Shown one piece after another: positions 46,636 to 55,391 of a stretch of DNA of 64,000 nt (position 1 is the first letter of the stretch; each line of letters opens with the position of its first letter). This DNA comes from VXYL01 sp965243175 (GTDB lineage Bacteria; Pseudomonadota; Gammaproteobacteria; Pseudomonadales; Azotimanducaceae), in NCBI GenBank assembly GCA_965243175.1, contig OZ251532.1:4092001-4156000 (forward strand), read 5' to 3'. The notes beneath the pieces were generated by a model. It did not search any database and was not told the origin of the DNA. It worked only from the letters and a program-made list of their open reading frames with translations. A program made the translations under genes and the position numbers.

Positions 46636-47109
46636 CTACCCTAGGCGTTCCTTGATGTCGGCGGCGATCTCTTCCGGCGTGACGCCCGGCTCGTAGCGCG
46701 CCAGCACCGCGCCCTCGCCATCGACGAGGAACTTGGTGAAGTTCCAGGCGATGTCGGATTCGCCGTCCGGCCGTGCCTGCTCCGCCTTCAGATGCTTGTA
46801 CAGGTCGCAAGCGCCGGGGCCGTTCACCTCGACCTTGCCGAAGATCTGGAAGTTGGCGTCGTACTTGGACTTGGCGAACTCGAGGATCTCCTCGTGGGTG
46901 CCCGGCTCCTGCGCCCCGAACTGGTTGCAGGGGAAGCCGAGCACGGTGGCGGCGCCGCTCTCTTCAATGGTACGCAGACCTGCGTACTGGGGGGTCAGCC
47001 CTCATTGGCTGGCGAGGTTCACCACCAGACACGCCGCGCCCTTGTACTGCTCGAAGCTCAGCTGCTCGCCGGTGATGGTCGCCATGGCGAGATCGTGAAA
47101 TGCGCTCAT
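46636..47109 (-). CDS. Selenocysteine-containing glutathione peroxidase (in-frame TGA at Sec36)
   Basis: Read through one in-frame TGA (47004-47002) the frame gives 157 residues from the ATG at 47109. The TGA lies in NLASQ-U-GLTPQY, where the family has the catalytic Cys or Sec. The other catalytic residues are present: Q67 (CNQFGAQEPG) and W122-N123 (IAWNFTKFLVD). The FPCNQFG signature is complete and no other stop or frameshift exists. A SECIS-like hairpin follows the TGA. The enzyme reduces peroxides with thiols. Standard gene callers would split it at 46944/47002. Expression needs SelA, SelB, SelC and SelD, not seen here. Confidence 0.85.
46970..46987 (-). promoter_or_regulatory. Bacterial SECIS-like hairpin
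   Basis: On the mRNA the hairpin is GUACGCA-GGUC-UGCGUAC: seven perfect pairs and a four-base loop. The tip GCAGGUCUGC is identical to the SelB-binding apex of E. coli fdhF as I recall it. The stem begins 14 nt after the UGA and the loop 21 nt after it, inside the usual 16-37 nt range for bacterial SECIS elements. Confidence 0.8.
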
Positions 47110-47269
47110 CGTTGCCTCCGCTGTTCTCGCGCCCCGGCAAGCGTTCGTGTCGCCAGCCAAGGCACCTGCTAGGATTGGCATGTTCCGCCAAGCGAGGGGA
47201 CAAGGCAAGCGCCGTGATCGCCTCGATGGACAGCGCAGCGGAATCTCGACTGAACCGGGGGAGACTTCC

Positions 47270-48361
47270 TTGACCACGTTGACTTTGGAACAGAAGCAGG
47301 CGCTCTACCGCGACGGCTACATCGTCGTGAAGAACGCCGTCTCGCAAGCACTGGTGGACGCGGCGCTCGATTGCCACGCCAAGACCGAAAAGGGCGACTA
47401 CTCGGGCCGCAAGGCGCCGATGACGGACTTGGTGAACGCCTCGTCCATCACGCCGATCCTGCACGACGCGATGGGCTACTTCGACCCGCCCATCGTCTGC
47501 CAAGTGGGCTTCAGCGGCGTCCGCAAGCCCGGCGACCACTTCAACAATCTCGGCTACCGCGAACGCGACCAGCCCTACTACGCCGCCGAATCGCACATGG
47601 ATGGCCTGTGTACCATCGGCGTGCCGCAGGAAGTCCAGGAGGGCACGGAGGCGGAAATCTACAGCCGCTACGTCGCCTCGGGCCCCAAGGGCGACCTCGG
47701 CCGCAGCGCCGACGTGATCGGCCACAACAGCGTGCCGCTCTTCGAGGATCCGGAGATGACCCTCGGCATGGGCAGCTTCACCGCCTTCGTGTTCGTCTGC
47801 CTGAACGATCAGACCCGCGAAGGCTGCGGCCAGACGGCGCTGCTCAAGGGCGCCCACCACGCCACGGAGAAATTCTTCCGCTGGCAGCGCTCGGTGAACG
47901 GCTGCATCGGCCCGGAAGGCCCCGGCTGGCCGCGCCTGAACCACGACGCGCCCAATCGCTGCGGTTTGGTCTATCTGCCGCAAGCGGTGCGCGAACAGTT
48001 CATCGACGAGACCTCCGAGCACACCCCGGACGGCGTGCAATGGCCCCGCCCGACGCAGATCCTCATGGAACCGGGCGATGCGTGCATCACCGTCTTCCAC
48101 ATGCCCCACTCCGGCACCCGCAACGAGAACGGCACGGAATCGCGCAAGAACGTGATCTTCCGCATCCGCAACAAGAAGCGGCAGCCGGAAAAGATGGTGA
48201 ACGGCGTCACCGACCACCCGGACCGCGGCCAGCGCGGCGAATGGCTGGAGTACGAACCCGGCAACGACCCTTGGGAACGCTCCAAGGACGCCCTCTGCAA
48301 CCAGTGGGACGAATGGGAAGGCATGGGGGAGGTGGTCGCGGCAGCGCAATCGGCCGCCTAG
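47270..48361 (+). CDS. Phytanoyl-CoA dioxygenase (PhyH)-family oxygenase
   Basis: A 363-residue Fe(II)/2-oxoglutarate oxygenase. The TTG at 47270 has a GGGGGAG site six bases before it and fits the family N-terminus (LTLEQKQALYRDGYIVVKNA). The metal motif is in AESHMDGLC and the distal histidine in ITVFHMPHSGTRNENG, with R at SRKNVIFRIRN. It is divergent from the glutathione peroxidase gene. It is not closely like the PhyH protein at 17642. Confidence 0.86.
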   Translation: MTTLTLEQKQALYRDGYIVVKNAVSQALVDAALDCHAKTEKGDYSGRKAPMTDLVNASSITPILHDAMGYFDPPIVCQVGFSGVRKPGDHFNNLGYRERDQPYYAAESHMDGLCTIGVPQEVQEGTEAEIYSRYVASGPKGDLGRSADVIGHNSVPLFEDPEMTLGMGSFTAFVFVCLNDQTREGCGQTALLKGAHHATEKFFRWQRSVNGCIGPEGPGWPRLNHDAPNRCGLVYLPQAVREQFIDETSEHTPDGVQWPRPTQILMEPGDACITVFHMPHSGTRNENGTESRKNVIFRIRNKKRQPEKMVNGVTDHPDRGQRGEWLEYEPGNDPWERSKDALCNQWDEWEGMGEVVAAAQSAA

Positions 48362-48537
48362 CCTGAACAGGCAAGCCTAACGCGGCCGCCAAGCCTAGAG
48401 AAGAAACGGCGACGGTCAGCCCACCACATGGGCGACGACGAATAAGAGCCATCCTCCGGCAGACGGACAAGGGCGTACCCACCTGCAGAGCCAAGCAGCA
48501 CCGTGCCAACGCCCTCGGCGGAGCGTTGTTCGTTGGC

Positions 48538-48820
48538 CTAGGCGGTGGTTGGTCGGTACTTCTTGTAGTGCGTGAGGTTGCTGGGGGGAATGGTCTCGTC
48601 CTCGGTTCCTTGGCCGGTGTTTTGATCGACCTTGATGTTTGGGGCGCCGTGGCTCTCGATCACGTCGGTGAGGACGTAGAAGGTGGGCCTCCTCCAAGGC
48701 TTCTTCGCGGGCGCTTCGCCCGCGTCGTCTTCGCTCGATGCGCTAGCGACGGCAGGGCTCCCGCTCGACTTGCCATCAGGGGGGGGGGGGGGGGGGGGGG
48801 GAATTCTGCGAATGTGCCAT
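48538..48820 (-). CDS. Small acidic protein gene with a poly-C tract, out of frame as assembled
   Basis: The ATG at 48820 has AAAGGAGG ten bases upstream. After six codons (MAHSQN) comes a run of 23 C. With 23 C the frame reaches TGA immediately; with 22 (or 25) C it opens into a coding-like stretch to the TAG at 48538. That stretch reads DGKSSGSPAVASASSEDDAG, then KKPWRRPTFYVLTDVIESHG and ends NLTHYKKYRPTTA. The in-frame product would have 93 aa with a Pro run near its start. No family is recognised. This is the layout of a phase-variable gene, though an error in the tract length is possible. Confidence 0.6.
48779..48801. repeat. 23-base G/C homopolymer
   Basis: Twenty-three consecutive G on the plus strand, inside the 5' end of the small minus-strand gene. 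It is by far the longest homopolymer in the window. Its length decides the frame of that gene. Tracts of this kind slip during replication, and also during sequencing and assembly. Confidence 0.9.
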
Positions 48821-49048
48821 GTCCTAGGTTCCTCCTTTGCGGGTCGGCTTCGTTGATCCCGCCTTGCGACTGCTGGCCCTCTCCGTCTTCAAGGCCAAGG
48901 AGCGTCCACGGGAGCCCTCGCTTGTTGAAGGCGTACCCAAGCCCTCGCGTCGTCCTCAACGGGCGGCGCACAGCCATCAAGGCGCAGAGTGCTTGCGCAA
49001 TCGCCGCTTGTCAAGCGCTTTTCACGCCTTCGCCGACGATACCCGCTC

Positions 49049-52000
49049 CTAGGAGCCGAAGCGGTAGCGCAGCTTGATGATGAAGACGTCCACGATGGGC
49101 TCTTCGAGGGCGTCCAGGAACAGGTCGTTGAAGCCGTCGTCGACGCGGTCCGGCAGGTTGGCGCCGCGGGTGTAGACCACGAACAGGTCCGAGAGCGGGC
49201 CGATCTCCCAGCGGTAGCGCAGTTGCGCGACCAGGCGCGAGATGGCGAAGTCGTCGCTCTCCGCCGGCGCATCGCGCAGCCGCAGTTCGCCGCCGCCGTT
49301 GGGGATTTCCAGGAACTGCTGTTCGTCGGCGCGGATGCCGGCCCACTGCGTGGTCAGGCGCAGCTGCTGGCGCGCCGAGAGGAACAGGTCGATGGCGATG
49401 CGCGGCTGGATGTCGTAGGCGCGGTAGGTGGTGAACCGGCCGTCGCCGCGGTAGACCAGCCAGCCGTCGCGGTCCTTGTAGCGCACGTCGAAATCCACCG
49501 AGAAGCGATGGAACGGCGTGAACGTGAAGCCGGTGTCGAAGAGCAGCGCCGAACCGCCCTGTTCCTCGCCATCGACGCCGAGCGCGACCGAGAACGCGAA
49601 CGGCTTGGAGGAATCGGTGCCGAACTGCGCCTGCGCGAACACCCGATCGGTGACGCGGAAGGCACCCATCCCACGGCTGTTCAGATCGTCCCAGCGCTTG
49701 GGGAAGTAGTTCGCCATCAGCCGCAGCTGCGAGTTGTTGCGGAACGTGAAGCCGGTGCCGACGAACAGCCCAGCGCGGGTGGGCAGGCCGTCCGTGTTCT
49801 CTTCGTAGCTGGCGAACACCGAGGTGCGAATGTTGCGCAGGCTGTCCGGCAGCCCGCGGGCGAAGTACTGGAACACGCCGCAGACGGCGCCCGCCAGGTC
49901 GGTGCGGCGCACGAAGCCGAGATCGCCGACGTTGAGGTCCGCCTCCAGATAGTCCAGCGAGCAGCGCATGAAGGTGCCGATGCGCGGCGTGACGGCGATG
50001 TCGGTGTAGACGCCGTAGCCCCTTTCGTCGTCCACTTCGCTGGCGATGAACTGAGTATCCCACTGGACTTTGCCGCCGCCGCCCAGCCAGTGCGTGTCCA
50101 CGCCATGCACGCGGGCGGTGTCGAAGCTCTTGTCCACCATCGTGCCCATGTAGCCGATGCCGCGCCGACCGCCGCTGGTGCTGTGCTCGTAGAGCAGCCG
50201 GGCGGCGCTGAAGATGCGCCCGTCGGCGGTGAAGACGCCATCCTTGCCGTTGTGCGTACCGCGCAGCTGCACGTCGTCCTCGAAGGCGCCGAGCAGTCCG
50301 TAGCGAACGCCGCCGGACTGCCCGACCAGCTTGGCGGCACCGAGCAGGTCGGTGGGCGTGCTGAGTTCCACGCCGGGAATGTCCCACTCGTCCGGCACGT
50401 CCACGTGGCGCGGCGCCCCGCCGATGCGCCGCGTGTTGAGCAGCGTCGTCGGCTCGCGGAAGAAGGTCTGCGGCGAACGGCGCGCGCCCTGCCCTTGCGG
50501 GCCGCTCGACGAAGACTGCGGGTTGGCGCGCGGCGAAGTCTCGAAGACTTCGTTGCCTTCCAGGAAGAACAGCCGCTTCTCCGGGAAGAAGGTCTCGAAG
50601 GCGGTGAGATTCACCACCACGTCGTCCGATTCGACGGCGCCGAAATCCGGGTTGACGGCGGCGGTCAGCTGCACGTTGGTGGAGGGCCGCCACACGACGT
50701 CCAGCCCGGCGTTGGCGGTCTGCTCGTCGTGGATGCCGTCGGTGAGCGCCACGGCGTAGGGAAAGACCGCCCATTGCCTCGCCGGCCGCACCTGCTCCAG
50801 CGCCATCGGCTTGAGCGCGGACATGAAGCGCGGCGACGTGAACGGCAGCACCGGCCAGCTGTAGCGTTCGTCCATGTGCGCGACCTTGCGGTCGATCCAG
50901 AAGCCGAGGGTGCGATCCGGGCCGGACTGCGGCATGGACATCATCGACCACGGCAGGAACATCTCCACGCTCCAGCCGGTGTCGGTCACCGCCGAAGCGC
51001 CAGTCCAGGGGCCGTCCCAAAGATGCGTGATGGAGCGCTCCGCGGCGACCTTGCCGTCCGCCAGCGAACCGCCGAGATTGACCGTGAACCAGTAGCCGTA
51101 GAGCCCGGCGCCGGAGGTGTCCAAGGTGATGCCGTAGCCGTCGCGGTTGATGTACTGGTCGCGGGAGGACAGCCGCGCCACCAGCGTATCCGCCGGCTGC
51201 TCCATCACCGCCGAGACGTACAAGCCGTCGTTGGTGTAGATGAAGCGCGACGCCGTGCCGTAGGTGGGTTCGTCGAGCGTCTCCGGCTCCATCACGCGCA
51301 TGTTGTCGTAGGCCGGCGCTTCCCGCCAAGCCGGTTCGTCCACGCGCCCATCGACGACGATGTTTGGATTCTCGATGCGCGTGGCGACGACCACGGACAC
51401 GGCGTCGTCGTTGGCCGGTGGCGAGTCGGCCGAGCGCAGGCGGCGTTCGACCATAGGCGCTGCCGCAACGGTTCGCGGCGCATCGACAGCGGCTTCCACG
51501 GAGGCAGCGACCGCATCGCCCAGCGGCGCGAGATCTTCTTCGAGCGCCCTTTCATCGACGGAAACCGCCGCGTCGGCAAGCGTTGGCGCGTCGTCCACGG
51601 GCCGCGGCCGCACCACCTGGGTTCGGCGCCGCGAAGACGCCGCCCGATCCTCGTATGCGGCCGAGGCCTGCCGGGTCGCGGCTGCCATCGAATCGGCGAG
51701 AAACCAGCCGTCCTGCCCATTGCCGCGCCACGCCCTCTCGATCCGCTGCCGCGCCTGCGCTTCCGGCAGCCTCTCGGTGACGATGCGATGCCGCCGCATG
51801 CCGTCGCGGAACGCTTCCACGACGCGCAGCTCCAAGCTAAGCACCGCGCCGAGGCGAAACCGCTCCCGCTCGGCAAGCTCGGCATCCACGTAGCTGCCGA
51901 ACACAGCAACGCCGACGCGGCCTTCGGCCCCAAACCCGGGCAGCGCAAGCAGCGCCGACAGCAAGCCAGCGACACGCAATAAGGAACGCGCCCGAAGCCG

Positions 52001-52081
52001 AAGCGAGGCCGGATCGGAAGCGGGTCGAGTGGCGAAGGACAGAGACAAGATGCGGCGGAGCTCGCGGGCGAAAGACCGCAT
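49049..52081 (-). CDS. Outer-membrane DUF5916 protein with CBM9-like and SPOR-like N-terminal parts
   Basis: From the ATG at 52081 it is 1010 aa. A signal sequence (RVAGLLSALLALPGFGAEG) is followed by a SPOR-like unit (GVAVFGSYVDAELAERERFR), an Ala-rich linker and a CBM9-like domain (RIENPNIVVDGRVDEPAWRE, YTNDGLYVSAVMEQP). The rest is the DUF5916 beta-barrel region, with AAVNPDFGAVESDDVVVNLT and ETFFPEKRLFFLEGNEVFET, and it ends in phenylalanine-rich strands (VFIIKLRYRFGS). It should sit in the outer membrane. Cargo or function is unknown. Confidence 0.83.
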   Translation of the reverse strand: MRSFARELRRILSLSFATRPASDPASLRLRARSLLRVAGLLSALLALPGFGAEGRVGVAVFGSYVDAELAERERFRLGAVLSLELRVVEAFRDGMRRHRIVTERLPEAQARQRIERAWRGNGQDGWFLADSMAAATRQASAAYEDRAASSRRRTQVVRPRPVDDAPTLADAAVSVDERALEEDLAPLGDAVAASVEAAVDAPRTVAAAPMVERRLRSADSPPANDDAVSVVVATRIENPNIVVDGRVDEPAWREAPAYDNMRVMEPETLDEPTYGTASRFIYTNDGLYVSAVMEQPADTLVARLSSRDQYINRDGYGITLDTSGAGLYGYWFTVNLGGSLADGKVAAERSITHLWDGPWTGASAVTDTGWSVEMFLPWSMMSMPQSGPDRTLGFWIDRKVAHMDERYSWPVLPFTSPRFMSALKPMALEQVRPARQWAVFPYAVALTDGIHDEQTANAGLDVVWRPSTNVQLTAAVNPDFGAVESDDVVVNLTAFETFFPEKRLFFLEGNEVFETSPRANPQSSSSGPQGQGARRSPQTFFREPTTLLNTRRIGGAPRHVDVPDEWDIPGVELSTPTDLLGAAKLVGQSGGVRYGLLGAFEDDVQLRGTHNGKDGVFTADGRIFSAARLLYEHSTSGGRRGIGYMGTMVDKSFDTARVHGVDTHWLGGGGKVQWDTQFIASEVDDERGYGVYTDIAVTPRIGTFMRCSLDYLEADLNVGDLGFVRRTDLAGAVCGVFQYFARGLPDSLRNIRTSVFASYEENTDGLPTRAGLFVGTGFTFRNNSQLRLMANYFPKRWDDLNSRGMGAFRVTDRVFAQAQFGTDSSKPFAFSVALGVDGEEQGGSALLFDTGFTFTPFHRFSVDFDVRYKDRDGWLVYRGDGRFTTYRAYDIQPRIAIDLFLSARQQLRLTTQWAGIRADEQQFLEIPNGGGELRLRDAPAESDDFAISRLVAQLRYRWEIGPLSDLFVVYTRGANLPDRVDDGFNDLFLDALEEPIVDVFIIKLRYRFGS

Positions 52082-52185
52082 CCTACCACCGATGGCTGCT
52101 CGACTGGGCAAGACGTGACGCCACGCACGCCACGCGGCTCCCGTGTGGCAGCATAGGCCGCCGCCGGAGCCTCGGAGTCGCCCAC

Positions 52186-53334
52186 ATGAAAGTCACCGCC
52201 ATCAAGACCTTCTGCTGCCACGGCGCAGGCCGCAAGTACTTCATCGTCAAGGTGGAGACCGACGCCGGCATCGCCGGTCTCGGCGAGGTAGGCATCGGCA
52301 ACTGGGGCGGCGCCGTCGACCAGGCCGTGCGCCATCTGGCGGAGATCGTCGTCGGCGAGGACCCGTTCGCCACCGAGCGGCTCTGGCAGCGCATGTTCCG
52401 CGCCGGGTTCTTCCCGGCCGACAAGGTCTACTGCTGCGCTATCAGCGCCATCGACATCGCCCTGTGGGACATCAAGGGCAATGCGTTGGACGTGCCCGTC
52501 TACAAGCTCCTGGGCGGCCCGGTGCGCGACAAGGTGGTGTGCTATCCGCACGTCCAAGGCCGCGACTTGGAGGAGCTGCTCGCCAACTGCCAAGAGGCGG
52601 TGGCCGCGGGATGGCGGTTCCTGCGCTGGCACCTGCCCACGCAGGAGGACGACACGGGCGGCGTCCTAGATCCGGGCCTGGCGTGTACTGAGGCGGTCGA
52701 GCACATGGCCGCAGTGCGCGAGACCGTCGGCGAGCACATCGGCCTCTGCCTCGACGTCCACACGCGCCTCGACACGCCGCGCGCCATCGAACTCTGCAAG
52801 CGCCTGGAGCCGTACCGCCCGTTCTTCATCGAAGACCCGCTGCGGAGCGAGAACCCCGCCAGCTACCGCACGCTGGCCCGCCACGCGAGCCTGCCCATCG
52901 CCGCTGGCGAACAGTGGGCGTCGAAGTGGGCCTTCCGCGAGGTCATCGAGGAGGAACTGGTGAGCTACGCCCGCATCGATCTGGGGATAGTCGGCGGCCT
53001 CACCGAAGCGCTGAAGATCGCCCACTGGTGCGAAACGCACTACATCGACATCGTGCCGCACAACCCGCTGGGGCCGGTGAGCGCCGCTGCCGGCGTTGCG
53101 TTGTGCATGGCCACCAGCAACGTGGCAGTGCAGGAGATGCCCCGCGCCCCCGGCACCTTCGACACCGATCTGTTCCCGATGCAGATCGACTGGCACAAGG
53201 GCTACGCCAACTGCACCGAAGCGCCAGGACTCGGCGTCGCGTTCAACGAGGAACTAGCGGAGTCGCGCCGCGCCCCACTCTCCGGCTGGCCACCCCAACT
53301 GCGCCGCCCGGATGGCGCGTTCACCAACTGGTAG
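52186..53334 (+). CDS. Mandelate racemase/enolase-superfamily sugar-acid dehydratase
   Basis: A 382-residue enolase-superfamily protein of the D-galactonate dehydratase-like group. Metal ligands are expected at D in CLDVHTRLDT, E in FFIEDPLRSE and E in AAGEQWASKW; the general base histidine lies in DIVPHNPLGPVS. The N-terminal capping domain (KYFIVKVETDAGIAGLGEVG) is normal. It dehydrates an acid sugar to a 2-keto-3-deoxy acid. The exact substrate is uncertain. Confidence 0.85.
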   Translation: MKVTAIKTFCCHGAGRKYFIVKVETDAGIAGLGEVGIGNWGGAVDQAVRHLAEIVVGEDPFATERLWQRMFRAGFFPADKVYCCAISAIDIALWDIKGNALDVPVYKLLGGPVRDKVVCYPHVQGRDLEELLANCQEAVAAGWRFLRWHLPTQEDDTGGVLDPGLACTEAVEHMAAVRETVGEHIGLCLDVHTRLDTPRAIELCKRLEPYRPFFIEDPLRSENPASYRTLARHASLPIAAGEQWASKWAFREVIEEELVSYARIDLGIVGGLTEALKIAHWCETHYIDIVPHNPLGPVSAAAGVALCMATSNVAVQEMPRAPGTFDTDLFPMQIDWHKGYANCTEAPGLGVAFNEELAESRRAPLSGWPPQLRRPDGAFTNW

Positions 53335-53464
53335 GCCGAACTGCGGGCGGCTCGTGCGGATTCGGAGACATCCGCGTCAGTTCCAAGTGCCAGTCCGCGG
53401 TGTGCAGCAAGGTCAAGGCCGTCGCTGCCTCTGGGCGAGCTGTTCACGCCGCTACGGTGTTTCC

Positions 53465-54106
53465 TTAGATCTCTTTGGGTGGCAGGCTTTGCGCCATGAC
53501 TTGCCGGCAGTGTCTCGCAATGTCCTCTGACGGCGAGATAGCGTCGCAAAGGTAGTCGAACAGCTCGTGCAGCGCGTTCGGATCGCCAGTTGCTTTGTGG
53601 TAGAACGATGCGCCGTCTATTTCACTTACTCTCGGTGCAATGTGGTGCATGTAGCGATTTGGCGTCTTGGGAATCACAAGCACCAAGTATGCATGCCAGT
53701 CGCGTCGCTGTCGGATGGCCGTCTCTAGATCCCTAACGACCTCTCGGCGATTGGCTGTATTCATGGTGTTCCACTTGTTCTTGACCTCGGCCAAGAGTCT
53801 TCGAGAAGAGCACTCTAAGTCGTAGCCAGCGTCGTGGTTCGCCCATCCTTCGATGGATGCGAGGACGTTTTGGTGGAAACTCCCTAGGGCGTTACTCATG
53901 CCCCTGAGTGCAGACTCGGCGTCCTGCAAGCGAGTAAGTTGATCTCGATCTGCTGCGCCGAAGGTGGTAGCGATCAGAAGCGAGGAGAAGGGGTCCACGA
54001 CGTTCTCTTCTCTTCGTTCACTTGCCTTATCCGCTGCGCGCATGGCGTGCGTCTTCAATTTCTCGATGTGGCCATCCAACGTCTCTGGCGCGATCCAAGA
54101 GATCAT
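53465..54106 (-). CDS. Type II restriction endonuclease, Eco47II-like
   Basis: A 213-residue protein. LRGMSNALGSFHQNVLASIE, GWANHDAGYDLE and LLAEVKNKWNTMN resemble the Eco47II family, whose known members cut GGNCC. The PD-(D/E)XK catalytic residues would be D in GYDLE and E-x-K in AEVKNK. It overlaps the methyltransferase gene by 4 nt and follows it. Base composition is lower in GC than in the neighbours, consistent with transfer. Confidence 0.7.
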   Translation of the reverse strand: MISWIAPETLDGHIEKLKTHAMRAADKASERREENVVDPFSSLLIATTFGAADRDQLTRLQDAESALRGMSNALGSFHQNVLASIEGWANHDAGYDLECSSRRLLAEVKNKWNTMNTANRREVVRDLETAIRQRRDWHAYLVLVIPKTPNRYMHHIAPRVSEIDGASFYHKATGDPNALHELFDYLCDAISPSEDIARHCRQVMAQSLPPKEI

Positions 54107-54999
54107 CGTGCCGTCTCCACATTCATTGGGGTCTCTCTGTTTAGTTCGATGCCTACCGCTACGCGGTTCAGTTGTCTCGCGACGCGGTAGGTGGTTCCCG
54201 AACCTAGGAACGGGTCGAGGACGACGTCTCCTTGATCAGTGAACAGCTTGATGAAGAACTCCGGCAGCCATTCGGGGAAGGCCGCGCTGTGGCCGGTGTT
54301 GTGGGCGATCGGCGAGCGGTGCAGGACATTGGTGGGATAGACGGTGGCCTTGTTCTCCCAGTTGGCAATGCGGCGGCCGACGTTGGAGCGCGTGGCGGAC
54401 TCCTGGCGGCTGCGGTCGTTCCTGCTCATGTTGGAAAGGCGCTTTGCAGTCCAGTCGCCGATGGGCACCTTCACGGCGTCCTGATTCATCTTCACATCGC
54501 GGGTCTTGGAGAAGTGCAGCAAACGCTCCCAGGAGTCGCGGAAGCGGTACTTCCATTTGCCGGGGGCAGCGGTGGTCTTGTGCCAGACGTATTCCTCCAC
54601 CCAGCGGAACCCCACCTCCCGCTTGAGCGCGAGAATCAGCTCCAAGACGTAGGTGTGGCGTTCGCCGTCGACGGCCTTTTCCTTGATGTTGAGCACGAAC
54701 GAGCCACTGGGCGCGAGAATGCGGCGCATTTCGACCGCGCGCTCGCAGAACCAATCGACGTATCGATGGGGCGGTATCCCGCCGTAGGTGTGCTTGCGCG
54801 CGTCCGCGTAGGGTGGCGACGTGATGATCAGGTCTACCGAGTCGTCCGGCAGCCCCCGCATGACATCGAGGCAATCTCCCCAATGGATGGCGTCGTGCCA
54901 GTCATCGGCCGAACTTGCGCCGCTGCTGACCGTTCTCTCGCTGCTGCTCGGTTTGGAAACTGCCCCGATGTCCAACTCGCCTGTTCCCGCCTTCGCCAT
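54103..54999 (-). CDS. Type II DNA methyltransferase (N4-cytosine or N6-adenine)
   Basis: From the ATG at 54999 it is 298 aa. Motif IV is LIITSPPYADARKH, and motif I follows late in the chain (DPFLGSGTTYRVA), so the order is the beta class. The SPPY form of motif IV is typical of N4-cytosine enzymes. It should protect the site cut by the overlapping nuclease. The upstream in-frame ATG at 55116 falls before the predicted transcription start and is rejected. Confidence 0.88.
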   Translation of the reverse strand: MAKAGTGELDIGAVSKPSSSERTVSSGASSADDWHDAIHWGDCLDVMRGLPDDSVDLIITSPPYADARKHTYGGIPPHRYVDWFCERAVEMRRILAPSGSFVLNIKEKAVDGERHTYVLELILALKREVGFRWVEEYVWHKTTAAPGKWKYRFRDSWERLLHFSKTRDVKMNQDAVKVPIGDWTAKRLSNMSRNDRSRQESATRSNVGRRIANWENKATVYPTNVLHRSPIAHNTGHSAAFPEWLPEFFIKLFTDQGDVVLDPFLGSGTTYRVARQLNRVAVGIELNRETPMNVETAR

Positions 55000-55111
55000 C
55001 TCGCCAATGACTTCGCGATGTCTTCCTCTGACTCGGCCGGTGGCTGCCGGCGTTCCGCTTGACAATTTGGCCAAGGGTCTCGTACTCCCAAGGGTGATCC
55101 GAACTCCGTGA

Positions 55112-55140
55112 AGCATATGCTAGTCCAGCCGGCGTTGCAA
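55112..55140 (-). promoter_or_regulatory. Candidate promoter of the type II R-M genes
   Basis: On the minus strand TTGCAA (55135-55140) and TATGCT (55112-55117) are separated by 17 nt, each matching four of six consensus bases. Transcription would start near 55105, leaving a leader of about 105 nt before the ATG at 54999. Confidence 0.4.
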
Positions 55141-55285
55141 AAGGCGGGAAGCGAATCTATTTTTCAAGCCAAATCAAGCTGATGCGGACACCACCGTGCT
55201 GGACGCGGATGGCGTGGCTAGCCGAAACAATGGCTGTTCGTACAGCCTATTCGCGGCCGTGAACGATAGCCGAGCGGCGCGGAGT

Positions 55286-55342
55286 GCAACGGCGTCTGCG
55301 AGAAGCGCCAACGGCTGACGGGACAGTTCGTCCATCGATACG
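55286..55342 (+). pseudogene. 57-bp remnant of the 3' end of the vWA/TonB-like gene
   Basis: These 57 bases match 62876-62932 at 54 positions. They encode NGVCEKRQRLTGQFVHRY, against NGVCEKRQRLTRQFVYRY in the intact gene. No other part of that gene is found here. The scrap lies between the R-M genes and an ABC-transporter scrap. Confidence 0.8.
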
Positions 55343-55391
55343 GCTGCTCGCGCACGAGCATCTTGGCGCCTCGGCCATGCATCCCGATCCT

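Noticed and set aside
46636..47109. Glutathione peroxidase read as a pseudogene with a nonsense mutation
   Set aside because: The stop is TGA exactly at the catalytic position, the frame is otherwise intact, and a SECIS-like hairpin follows at the proper distance.
48779..48806. Poly-G followed by GAATTC as a cloning-linker artefact
   Set aside because: The flanking sequence on both sides belongs to one coding frame with a ribosome binding site, so the tract lies inside a gene. A length error is still possible.
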